From Elmis aenea (Eukaryota; Arthropoda; Insecta; Coleoptera; Elmidae), in contig OX393579.1 of assembly GCA_947652605.1 (NCBI GenBank), forward strand, positions 3,534,001 through 3,598,000: a DNA stretch of 64,000 bases. Direction: 5' to 3'. The position numbers and the translations under genes were made by a program. This document shows, piece after piece, positions 46,701-56,900 of the stretch (position 1 is the first letter of the stretch; every line of letters starts with the position of its first letter). The notes beneath the pieces are model-generated. The model was not told the origin of the DNA, ran no database searches, and worked only from the letters and a program-made list of their open reading frames with translations.

Positions 46701-47537
46701 ATGGTCATAATTAAGTCAATACAGAGAAAAAATAGCAATGACCTAAGCAAAATGATTCATTGGAAAATACACCTACACACAATTGTAAATGTCTTTAGTA
46801 CTTACTTGTTTATTATTTGAAGCAGAAATCTTAACGTCAGAAAAATATCCATCTTCTAAAGCAGGTAACAAAGAAAATGGATTATTTAAGCTCTGTTCGT
46901 TAGGTTCTTCATACACTCTTTTGCAGTGTAACATACACCATCCTTCACAAGTAAGTACAACACTATCTCTTGGTTCTATTTGATCAGACTGCAACAAAGA
47001 ATCGTGTTACCGCAAAATTACATTATCACTGTGATTACTTACTCTAAATTCAATAACGTGTCCAGCATAGGCACCAAAACGTAAAACAACACCTAACACT
47101 GTAGTACTATAAATTTCATAAGTCTCACAACTAAATAAGGGTACTGATTTCAACTCATCTGATACCATCCAAGTGACATCCCCAGTTTCATCAAGTCTAA
47201 ATCGTACTCTGTCAAAAAAAATACTACATATTACAAGATCACTGTGTGTGTGAAACGTTACTAACCCCTCCAATCCAGAATTCTCACTGTGTGTTCCATT
47301 AATATACCCATATCCTTTAACCTGGAATTAAAACTTAAATCAATATGTAAAGTCCACAGAACATTGCATACATTGTCAACACATTCAAGAATTTATTTGG
47401 GGCTTCAAACGTCAAGAAATTCATCATTAAGAAATTAATCCATAAAGATCTAACACATTACTATCAATATTAATCAATTTCATAAATAAATTTGGCTTAA
47501 TTACCTCCCAAGTTCCAATAAAAGTGTGTCCAGCCAT
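37771..47537 (-). CDS. 881-aa protein with two BTB/POZ domains, BACK-like region and C-terminal UBA-like segment (14 exons)
   Basis: Exons on the minus strand: 47537-47505, 47321-47266, 47208-47043, 46988-46806, 46667-46415, 46356-46201, 46143-45932, 43214-42988, 42838-42658, 42213-42001, 41948-41665, 40674-40428, 40372-40139, 37971-37771. All 13 introns are GT-AG, their phases agree and the total is 2,646 nt including TAA. Residues 1-125: unassigned domain starting MAGHTFIGTWEVKGYGYING. About 132-228: first BTB (GYFSDVKI, FKVHSCIIQ, LHFLYAECLPD). 230-560: mostly helical, no recognised domain. About 594-705: second BTB (HRVIVAARCIWFRRALLSGM, LFRIFLEYLYSGRL). 706-770: BACK-like (YGLQSSIDEDSVLYFLSMAD). 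A Ser/Pro linker follows. About 835-875: LAQLRDIVGD and LVQVILAADYDLCRAINYFY, a UBA/HBS1-N-like fold. BTB-BACK proteins commonly serve as cullin-3 adaptors. Substrate and name are not known to me. Introns 7, 9, 11 and 13 hold repeats. The 57-nt intron 2 is also open in frame, so retention would add 19 codons. Confidence 0.93.
37993..39632. mobile_element. Foldback element with transposase HTH fragment in its loop (BTB intron 13)
   Basis: Arms of about 540-560 bp (about 38,233-38,775 and 39,093-39,632) are inverse copies: CTATACCTAAGTGCAG / CTGCACTTAGGTATAG, GGTTAAATTTAGACCATGCC / GGCATGGTCTAAATTTAAGC, ATCGATGCATTACTTACAGG / its inverse, TGCCAATATTAATAACTGTA / its inverse. The left part also has an ACAGGGTG edge at 37,993 that has no partner at the right, so the right end is truncated. 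The 317-bp loop encodes QPKRVTNDKTNEVNILGYFN then SIRLAAQDSCLTYYAVQATL. This resembles the N-terminal helix-turn-helix of Tc1/mariner-like transposases (NVL.Y...NP..SIR..A...GL....V...LK.H). No catalytic domain is present. Confidence 0.8.
39650..40075. repeat. Repeat-like block at the 5' side of BTB exon 13's donor
   Basis: Three diverged tandem stretches AGTC(A/G)CCA.TGTGAAA.AGAAG...TTTAAAAACAATTG (about 39,660, 39,770, 39,820), then GGGGCC-rich sequence ending GGCCTGGGGCCCGAAAAAAA. It resembles the GC-rich ends of non-autonomous elements. Non-coding, within intron 13. Confidence 0.45.
40838..41618. repeat. Minisatellite, 40-41 bp unit, about 19 copies (BTB intron 11)
   Basis: The unit is ATTAGTCCCATTCCAATTTA then TTAAACCCAATGACAATGAA, repeated about 19 times with small length changes. 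Two unit variants, with CCAATTTATTAAACCCAATG or CCATTTTTTTAAACCCAGTG cores, alternate in part of the array, as if dimers were amplified. It makes up most of the 990-nt intron 11 and does not touch either splice site. Reading frames over it are incidental. Confidence 0.95.
42321..42600 (+). pseudogene. 3' end of the RTE-like LINE in BTB intron 9, antisense to the gene
   Basis: AAGAACAATTAAAGATAAAA then GGTTGGGTCACATTTAAAG through CAACAGTCCTACACCTAACA to ATGACTAAATAA matches the 3' ends at 4.2-4.53 and 30.9-31.2 kb. Only the last 280 bp of the element is present. It fills most of intron 9 (42,214-42,657) without affecting the splice signals. Confidence 0.85.
42860..42955. repeat. Small MITE-like hairpin with AAAACTAGGCAA arms (BTB intron 8)
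   Basis: CCCTAAAACTAGGCAAAATC (42,889) and ATATTGCCTAGTTTTAGGC (42,926) are inverse copies with an approximately 25-bp loop. Related to the larger element at 45,573-45,870. Confidence 0.6.
43303..45384. mobile_element. Giant palindromic element, about 735-bp arms, with a nested insertion
   Basis: The left arm from about 43,307 (CCCAGTCAAGACGAATTATT) to 44,042 is mirrored by the right arm from 44,075 to about 45,373 once the 44,252-44,802 insertion is removed. Examples: GAGCAAATTGCTCTGGTAAT near 43,640 and its partner near 45,015; AACTGTCAGCCAGAACA near 43,958 and GTTCTGGTTGACAGTT near 44,138; GTAGATAC / GTATCTAC at the centre. Inside each arm lie ACAGGGTGTTC-type edges (43,484, 43,715; 44,957, 45,199), so the palindrome looks built from concatenated blocks with the same termini. 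Arms are about 90% matched. Non-coding. Confidence 0.85.
44252..44802. mobile_element. 551-bp Stowaway-like Tc1/mariner element with 5' ORF remnant
   Basis: Termini CTTCCTCTGTCCCGAAATAA (left) and the inverse of CTCCCTCTGTCCCAAAATAA (right) continue as GTGTCCGAT. The roughly 29-bp inverted repeats differ at two positions and are flanked by TA (44,250-51 and 44,803-04). This terminus matches the CTCCCTC.GTCCCAAAATAAG type best known from plant Stowaway MITEs. Inside, an ATG at 44,472 opens MNSEEVPVVAPQRKKLNLSQ and stops after about 36 codons. This may be the start of an internally deleted transposase. The element sits in the right arm of the palindrome, so it is the youngest layer there. Confidence 0.85.
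45573..45870. repeat. MITE-like inverted repeat with CTAAAACTAG motifs (BTB intron 7)
   Basis: CACCTAAAACTAGGCAACAT at 45,572 and TTGCCTAGTTTTGGAGTTAA near 45,615 form one hairpin. GCTTTGTGCAATTG (45,646) and CAATTGCACAAAGC (about 45,757) form a larger inverted pair. CCCTAAAACTAGACAATATC / TTTTGCCTAGTTC closes the block. Four copies of the CTAAAACTAG word alternate with GTTAACATG.ATGTTA palindromes. Non-coding, near the exon 7 donor (45,931). Confidence 0.6.
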
Positions 47538-47947
47538 AATTTTAGTTACATGTCAAAGTAAAACACAAACACTGTCACTGTCAATACCAACTTCATCGAG
47601 TTCTCACCATACAAATTCTTAATATATCAAATTATTATTAAGAGGTGGTCTATAAAAAAATTCAAAATTTTGAAAATTAAGTACATTTTGAGCTAGGTTC
47701 AGGATATTTAACATGATTTTTATAATTGGACCCCGGCTGTATCAGGGGGTAAAGGCAAAAAAGCAGATACCCTGGGCCTCACAAATTTAGGGACCTCACA
47801 CCTCACAATGTTTGACTCGATCTGATTAAATTATCTCTATATACTTTATCAAATCATATTTGAGACATAAATATAGTATGGTTTAATTGTTATTGGATTT
47901 CCACCAACACTTGTGTTTCAACAGATCTGTTTACAGTTTCGTGTAAT

Positions 47948-49408
47948 TTATAAATAGTCGCTCAAGGAACACATGTATTATCTACAGCACGGTCGTTTTA
48001 TGAAATTATTAAAAATTAAAACCAGCTTATTGAAAGACATGCAAAACAATTTTTTTCATGTAAAGATGCGATGGGTAAACTCTTTCTGTGATATACAAGT
48101 CAATAATTAAAATTGTTTATAAATAGTCGCTCAAGGAACACATGTATTATCTACAGCAAGGTCGTTTTATGAAATTATTAAAAATTAAAACCAGCTCATT
48201 GAAAGACAAATGCAAAACAATTTTTTTCATGTAAAGATGCGATGGATAAACTCTTTCTGTGATATACAAGTCAATAATTAAAATTGTTTTTAAATAGTCG
48301 CTCAAGGAACATATGTATTATCTACAACAAGGTCGTTTTATGAAATTATTAAAAATTAAAACCAGCTTATTGAAAGACATATGCAAAACAATTTTTTTCA
48401 TGTAAAGAAGCGATGGGTAAACTCTTTCTGTGATATACAAGTCAATAATTAAAATTGTTTATAAATAGTCGCTCAAGGAACACATGTATTATCTACAGCA
48501 CGGTCGTTTTATGAAATTATTAAAAATTAAAACCAGCTTATTAAAAGACATATGCAAAACAATTTTTTTCATGTAAAGATGCGATGGATAAACTCTTCCT
48601 GTGATATACAAGTCAATAATTAAAATTGTTTATACATAGTCGCTCAAGGAACACATGTATTATCTACAGCACGGTCGTTTTATGAAATTATTAAAAATTA
48701 AAACCAGCTTATTGAAAGACATATGCAAAACAATTTTTTTCATGTAAAGATGCGTTGGGTAAACTCTTTCTGTGATATACAAGTCAATAATTAAAATTGT
48801 TTATAAATAGTCGCTCAAGGAACACATGTATTATCTACAGCGCAGTCGTTTTATGAAATTATTAAAAATTAAAACCAGCTCATTGAAAGACATATGCAAA
48901 ACAATTTTTTTCATGTAAAGATGCGATGGATAAACTCTTTTTGTGATATACAAGTCAATAATTAAAATTGTTTATAAATAGTCGCTCAAGGAACAGATGT
49001 ATTATCTACAGCACGGTCGTTTTATGAAATTATTAAAAATTAAAACCAGCTTATTGAAAGACATATGCAAAACAATTTTTTTCATGTAAAGATGCGATGG
49101 ATAAACTCTTTCTGTGATATACAAGTCAATAATTAAAATTGTTTTTAAATAGTCGCTCAAGGAACATATGTATTATCTACAGCAAGGTCGTTTTATGAAA
49201 TTATTAAAAATTAAAACCAGCTTATTGAAAGACATATGCAAAACAATTTTTTTCATGTAAAGATGCGATGGATAAACTCTTTCTGTGATATACAAGTCAA
49301 TTATTAAAATCGTTTATAAATAGTCGCTCAAGGAACACATGTATTATCTACAGCACGGTCGTTTTATGAAATTATTAAAAAATAAAACCAGCTTATTGAA
49401 AGACATAT
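47948..49408 (+). repeat. 171-bp satellite, array 1 (about 8.5 monomers)
   Basis: Direct repeats of an AT-rich unit. AAATAGTCGCTCAAGGAAC recurs at 48,121, 48,292, 48,463 and 48,634 (the last with one change), exactly 171 bp apart. Monomers here mostly carry TAAAGATGCGATGG, while array 2 carries TAAAGAAGCGATGG, so the two arrays are different subtypes. The array ends mid-monomer at ...GAAAGACATAT. It begins about 410 bp upstream of the BTB start codon. Open frames are short and not genes. Confidence 0.98.
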
Positions 49409-50954
49409 CGTCGTGGTGATTGCAATAGGTCGTATGTCAAAAAAGTTAATTTTCGTTTTTTGACAGATTAGTAACCAAAACAGTCACCGCTACAAGCTGC
49501 AAATAGTCCTATTTCATTCAACCAATCATAAGTGGCTCACGCGAAAATTTGAAATTGGACGAATGTCTGCCATGCTTGTTTTGGTTCCTGCAAAAAGTCT
49601 TATGTCGTGTTTTAGACTGGTAGAAGCACGTAGATAGTTACTGTGTGTTAAACTGTTGGTTATTGTACTAAGTTGTTAGTGTACTTGGATTAAAATATGA
49701 CACGTTAGTATCATTTCTATTAAATTATACTTCTCCCCTACAATATGTAAATAATTTTTTATAAAATAGTATTTCTGTTCGCCTTTTACGAATGCCTTTT
49801 ATACTGCATGTCTTAACATACAGCCCTTTGCAATAATCATTCGTTCATTTTCAACGACATACGACTTTTTCCATTGTTTTATTTTTAATTTTTAGGCAAT
49901 TAAATTAATACTGATGTGATAATGTACAGGGGAAGTAGAAGCTTGTACATATTACAGTTAGCTACAACTACAACTCCCACTGATGATGTTACTGAAAACA
50001 CTGCCAGTACAAGTCAGACGATAGAAAACAATGACAAGGTAGCAGATACAAGAATTTTTCAAGAATCAGTTGAAGCGCAAGCTTGTGTCGTGGCTATACC
50101 ACATCCTGAAATTGAAGAACAAAAAAGTGACTTTATTCCAGTTACACATCATAGCAGTCTACTGCTATCAGATAGCCACCACCAGGACGTATCCGAATCT
50201 GACTTCAGTTCAGGCTCGGGAGAGCTGTATGAGCCTTCGGCACTCGAAGAAGCAACAGAAGCCGAGGAGACTGATTTATCAAGGGAAGAAGATAAACAAA
50301 CTGAAATCTTAAAAAGAAAGCGTAAAGGTCAAGCAGACTGTAAACAATGGAAAAGACAAAAGAATGCTCGGTTACGGCTTGAAGGAAAAAAGGACATCGG
50401 ATTTAAGAAAAATGAGTTAGGGAAATATGAGCAAATTGAGTGTAAAAAAGAACGATTACTTCTTCCAAGATGTGACGGCCATCCAACAGCGCGTACTTCA
50501 AAAGGTGGTCCTAAACAAAATTTCGAGTGTTCCACAATTAGCGATGAGGAGCGCCATTCCATTTTTTCGAAATTCTGGAATCTGTAAGCAAAAAAAGTGT
50601 ACGTCGCAGGTTGTATTTTACAAACGCGCCCAAAGCATAGGAGAGCTAATACCGATGCTAAAATTTCAAGAAAAAAAGTTGCGTTCAAATTTTACTTGAC
50701 TTTCAGTGAAGATACCAATGAAAAAATTAAAAAACGTTTGTAAAAAAATGTTTATAAACACGTTATGCATTGGTGAGAAGGCCTTGCGCAGATGGGTGTT
50801 AGATGGTGATGATCTTTCAACAGTTGTAGAAGAAGGGATTTCAGGTAGCCAAAGATCTGCAACCGTAAAAAATATTGAAGAGTTTTTGAATTCGTTGCCT
50901 AAGGTTGAATCTCATTATTGCAGATCATCATCGAGTAAATTGTACCTAGAACCA
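49409..50954 (+). pseudogene. Fragment of a repeated insect gene family inserted in the satellite
   Basis: A unique 1,546-bp block between satellite arrays, flanked by ACATAT on both sides (49,403-08, 50,955-60). The frame at 49,916-50,587 is acidic and Ser-rich, then basic (KRKRKGQADCKQWKRQKNAR), with DEERHSIFSKFW near its end. After frame breaks, 50,706-50,954 gives VCKKMFINTLCIGEKALRRW-like sequence (after a frame shift) and SLPKVESHYCRSSSSKLYLE. The order basic RK.W.KN..R.R, IF..FW, C...FL.TL.I, then ESHY.R..S.K.YL is a pattern I recall from a highly repeated, probably transposon-derived, protein family of insect genomes; its activity is unknown to me. The frame loses the family pattern at the satellite edge (LYLEP then satellite-coded TYAKQ). 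Upstream, TTTTTAATTTTTAG near 49,895 could be a splice acceptor. Confidence 0.55.
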
Positions 50955-53900
50955 ACATATGCAAAACAATTTTTTTCATGTAAAGAAGCGATGGGTAAAC
51001 TCTTTCTGTGATATACAAGTCAATAATTAAAATTGTTTATAAATAGTCGCTCAAGGAACACATGTATTATCTACAGCACGGTCGTTTTATGAAATTATTA
51101 AAAATTAAAACCAGCTCATTGAAAGACATATGCAAAACAATTTTTTTCATGTAAAGAAGCGATGGATAAACTCTTCCTGTGATATACAAGTCAATAATTA
51201 AAATTGTTTATAAATAGTCGCTCAAGGAACACATGTATTATCTACAGCAAGGTCGTTTTATGAAATTATTAAAAATTAAAACCAGCTCATTGAAAGACAT
51301 ATGCAAAACAATTTTTTTCATGTAAAGAAGCGATGGATAAACTCTTCCTGTGATATACAAGTCAATAATTAAAATTGTTTATAAATAGTCGCTCAAGGAA
51401 CACATGTATTATCTACAGCACGGTCGTTTTATGAAATTATTAAAAATTAAAACCAGCTCATTGAAAGACATATGCAAAACAATTTTTTTCATGTAAAGAA
51501 GCGATGGGTAAACTCTTTCTGTGATATACAAGTCAATAATTAAAATTGTTTATAAATAGTCGCTCAAGGAACACATGTATTATCTACAGCACGGTCGTTT
51601 TATGAAATTATTAAAAATTAAAACCAGCTTATTGAAAGACATATGCAAAACAATTTTTTTTCATGTAAAGAAGCGATGGATAAACTCTTTCTGTTATATA
51701 CAAGTCAATAATTAAAATTGTTTATAAATAGTCGCTCAAGGAACACATGTATTATCTACAGCACAGTCGTTTTATGAAATTATTAAAAATTAAAACCAGC
51801 TCATTGAAAGACATATGCAAAACAATTTTTTTCATGTAAAGAAGCGATGGGTAAACTCTTTCTGTGATATACAAGTCAATAATTAAAATTGTTTATAAAT
51901 AGTCGCTCAAGGAACACATGTATTATCTACAGCACGGTCGTTTTATGAAATTATTAAAAATTAAAACCAGCTTATTGAAAGACATATGCAAAACAATTTT
52001 TTTCATGTAAAGAAGCGATGAATAAACTCTTTCTGTTATATACAAGTCAATAATTAAAATTGTTTATAAATAGTCGCTCAAGGAACACATGTATTATCTA
52101 CAGCACGGTCGTTTTATGAAATTATTAAAAATTAAAACCAGCTTATTGAAAGACATATGCAAAACAATTTTTTTCATGTAAAGAAGCGATGGATAAACTC
52201 TTTCTGTTATATACAAGTCAATAATTAAAATTGTTTATAAATAGTCGCTCAAGGAACACATGTATTATCTACAGCACAGTCGTTTTATGAAATTATTAAA
52301 AATTAAAACCAGCTTATTGAAAGACATATGCAAAACAATTTTTTTCATGTAAAGAAGCGATGGGTAAACTCTTTCTGTGATATACAAGTCAATAATTAAA
52401 ATTGTTTATAAATAGTCGCTCAAGGAACACATGTATTATCTACAGCAAGGTCGTTTTATGAAATTATTAAAAATTAAAACCAGCTCATTGAAAGACATAT
52501 GCAAAACAATTTTTTTCATGTAAAGAAGCGATGGGTAAACTCTTTCTGTGATATACAAGTCAATAATTAAAATTGTTTATAAATAGTCGCTCAAGGAACA
52601 CATGTATTATCTACAGCACGGTCGTTTTATGAAATTATTAAAAATTAAAACCAGCTTATTGAAAGACATATGCAAAACAATTTTTTTCATGTAAAGAAGC
52701 GATGGATAAACTCTTTCTGTTATATACAAGTCAATAATTAAAATTGTTTATAAATAGTCGCTCAAGGAACATATGTTTTATCTACAGCACGGTCGTTTTA
52801 TGAAATTATTAAAAATTAAAACCAGCTTATGGAAAGACATATGCAAAACAATTTTTTTCATGTAAAGAAGCGATGGATAAACTCTTTCTGTGATATACAA
52901 GTCAATAATTAAAATTGTTTATAAATAGTCGCTCAAGGAACACATGTATTATCTACAGCAAGGTCGTTTTATGAAATTATTAAAAATTAAAACCAGCTTA
53001 TTGAAAGACATATGCAAAACAATTTTTTTCATGTAAAGAAGCGATGGGTAAACTCTTTCTGTGATATACAAGTCAATAATTAAAATTGTTTATAAATAGT
53101 CGCTCAAGGAACACATGTATTATCTACAGCACGGTCGTTTTATGAAATTATTAAAAATTAAAACCAGCTTATTGAAAGACATATGCAAAACAATTTTTTT
53201 CATGTAAAGAAGCGATGGATAAACTCTTCCTGTGATATACAAGTCAATAATTAAAATTGTTTATAAATAGTCGCTCAAGGAACACATGTTATATCTACAG
53301 CACGGTCGTTTTATGAAATTATTAAAAATTAAAACCAGCTTATTGTAAGACATATGCAAAACAATTTTTTTCATGTAAACTCTTTCTGTGATATACAAGT
53401 CAATAATTAAAATTGTTTATAAATAGTCGCTCAAGGAACACATGTATTATCTACAGCACGGTCGTTTTATGAAATTATTAAAAATTAAAACCAGCTCATT
53501 GAAAGACATATGCAAAACAATTTTTTTCATGTAAAGAAGCGATGGGTAAACTCTTTCTGTGATATACAAGTCAATAATTAAAATTGTTTATAAATAGTCG
53601 CTCAAGGAACACATGTATTATCTACAGCACGGTCGTTTTATGAAATTATTAAAAATTAAAACCAGCTTATTGAAAGACATATGCAAAACAATTTTTTTCA
53701 TGTAAAGAAGCGATGGATAAACTCTTTCTGTTATATACAAGTCAATAATTAAAATTGTTTATAAATAGTCGCTCAAGGAACACATGTATTATCTACAGCA
53801 CAGTCGTTTTATGAAATTATTAAAAATTAAAACCAGCTCATTGAAAGACATATGCAAAACAATTTTTTTCATGTAAAGAAGCGATGGGTAAACTCTTTCT

Positions 53901-56900
53901 GTGATATACAAGTCAATAATTAAAATTGTTTATAAATAGTCGCTCAAGGAACACATGTATTATCTACAGCACGGTCGTTTTATGAAATTATTAAAAATTA
54001 AAACCAGCTTATTGAAAGACATATGCAAAACAATTTTTTTCATGTAAAGAAGCGATGGATAAACTCTTTCTGTTATATACAAGTCAATAATTAAAATTGT
54101 TTATAAATAGTCGCTCAAGGAACACATGTATTATCTACAGCACAGTCGTTTTATGAAATTATTAAAAATTAAAACCAGCTCATTGAAAGACATATGCAAA
54201 ACAATTTTTTTCATGTAAAGAAGCGATGGGTAAACTCTTTCTGTGATATACAAGTCAATAATTAAAATTGTTTATAAATAGTCGCTCAAGGAACACATGT
54301 ATTATCTACAGCACGGTCGTTTTATGAAATTATTAAAAATTAAAACCAGCTTATTGAAAGACATATGCAAAACAATTTTTTTCATGTAAAGAAGCGATGA
54401 ATAAACTCTTTCTGTTATATACAAGTCAATAATTAAAATTGTTTATAAATAGTCGCTCAAGGAACACATGTATTATCTACAGCACGGTCGTTTTATGAAA
54501 TTATTAAAAATTAAAACCAGCTTATTGAAAGACATATGCAAAACAATTTTTTTCATGTAAAGAAGCGATGGATAAACTCTTTCTGTTATATACAAGTCAA
54601 TAATTAAAATTGTTTATAAATAGTCGCTCAAGGAACACATGTATTATCTACAGCACAGTCGTTTTATGAAATTATTAAAAATTAAAACCAGCTTATTGAA
54701 AGACATATGCAAAACAATTTTTTTCATGTAAAGAAGCGATGGGTAAACTCTTTCTGTGATATACAAGTCAATAATTAAAATTGTTTATAAATAGTCGCTC
54801 AAGGAACACATGTATTATCTACAGCAAGGTCGTTTTATGAAATTATTAAAAATTAAAACCAGCTCATTGAAAGACATATGCAAAACAATTTTTTTCATGT
54901 AAAGAAGCGATGGGTAAACTCTTTCTGTGATATACAAGTCAATAATTAAAATTGTTTATAAATAGTCGCTCAAGGAACACATGTATTATCTACAGCACGG
55001 TCGTTTTATGAAATTATTAAAAATTAAAACCAGCTTATTGAAAGACATATGCAAAACAATTTTTTTCATGTAAAGAAGCGATGGATAAACTCTTCCTGTG
55101 ATATACAAGTCAATAATTAAAATTGTTTATAAATAGTCGCTCAAGGAACACATGTATTATCTACAGCAAGGTCGTTTTATGAAATTATTAAAAATTAAAA
55201 CCAGCTCATTGAAAGACATATGCAAAACAATTTTTTTCATGTAAAGAAGCGATGGGTAAACTCTTTCTGTGATATACAAGTCAATAATTAAAATTGTTTA
55301 TAAATAGTCGCTCAAGGAACACATGTATTATCTACAGCACGGTCGTTTTATGAAATTATTAAAAATTAAAACCAGCTTATTGAAAGACATATGCAAAACA
55401 ATTTTTTTCATGTAAAGAAGCGATGGATAAACTCTTTCTGTTATATACAAGTCAATAATTAAAATTGTTTATAAATAGTCGCTCAAGGAACATATGTTTT
55501 ATCTACAGCACGGTCGTTTTATGAAATTATTAAAAATTAAAACCAGCTTATGGAAAGACATATGCAAAACAATTTTTTTCATGTAAAGAAGCGATGGATA
55601 AACTCTTTCTGTGATATACAAGTCAATAATTAAAATTGTTTATAAATAGTCGCTCAAGGAACACATGTATTATCTACAGCAAGGTCGTTTTATGAAATTA
55701 TTAAAAATTAAAACCAGCTTATTGAAAGACATATGCAAAACAATTTTTTTCATGTAAAGAAGCGATGGGTAAACTCTTTCTGTGATATACAAGTCAATAA
55801 TTAAAATTGTTTATAAATAGTCGCTCAAGGAACACATGTATTATCTACAGCACGGTCGTTTTATGAAATTATTAAAAATTAAAACCAGCTTATTGAAAGA
55901 CATATGCAAAACAATTTTTTTCATGTAAAGAAGCGATGGATAAACTCTTCCTGTGATATACAAGTCAATAATTAAAATTGTTTATAAATAGTCGCTCAAG
56001 GAACACATGTTATATCTACAGCACGGTCGTTTTATGAAATTATTAAAAATTAAAACCAGCTTATTGTAAGACATATGCAAAACAATTTTTTTCATGTAAA
56101 CTCTTTCTGTGATATACAAGTCAATAATTAAAATTGTTTATAAATAGTCGCTCAAGGAACACATGTATTATCTACAGCACGGTCGTTTTATGAAATTATT
56201 AAAAATTAAAACCAGCTCATTGAAAGACATATGCAAAACAATTTTTTTCATGTAAAGAAGCGATGGGTAAACTCTTTCTGTGATATACAAGTCAATAATT
56301 AAAATTGTTTATAAATAGTCGCTCAAGGAACACATGTATTATCTACAGCACGGTCGTTTTATGAAATTATTAAAAATTAAAACCAGCTTATTGAAAGACA
56401 TATGCAAAACAATTTTTTTCATGTAAAGAAGCGATGGATAAACTCTTTCTGTTATATACAAGTCAATAATTAAAATTGTTTATAAATAGTCGCTCAAGGA
56501 ACACATGTATTATCTACAGCACAGTCGTTTTATGAAATTATTAAAAATTAAAACCAGCTCATTGAAAGACATATGCAAAACAATTTTTTTCATGTAAAGA
56601 AGCGATGGGTAAACTCTTTCTGTGATATACAAGTCAATAATTAAAATTGTTTATAAATAGTCGCTCAAGGAACACATGTATTATCTACAGCACGGTCGTT
56701 TTATGAAATTATTAAAAATTAAAACCAGCTTATTGAAAGACATATGCAAAACAATTTTTTTCATGTAAAGAAGCGATGGATAAACTCTTTCTGTTATATA
56801 CAAGTCAATAATTAAAATTGTTTATAAATAGTCGCTCAAGGAACACATGTATTATCTACAGCACGGTCGTTTTATGAAATTATTAAAAATTAAAACCAGC

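Noticed and set aside
49916..50587. Functional host gene inside the satellite
   Set aside because: The family pattern breaks up after this frame (stops and frame changes near 50,590-50,705), and the downstream part is cut off at the satellite boundary, so it is treated as a fragment.
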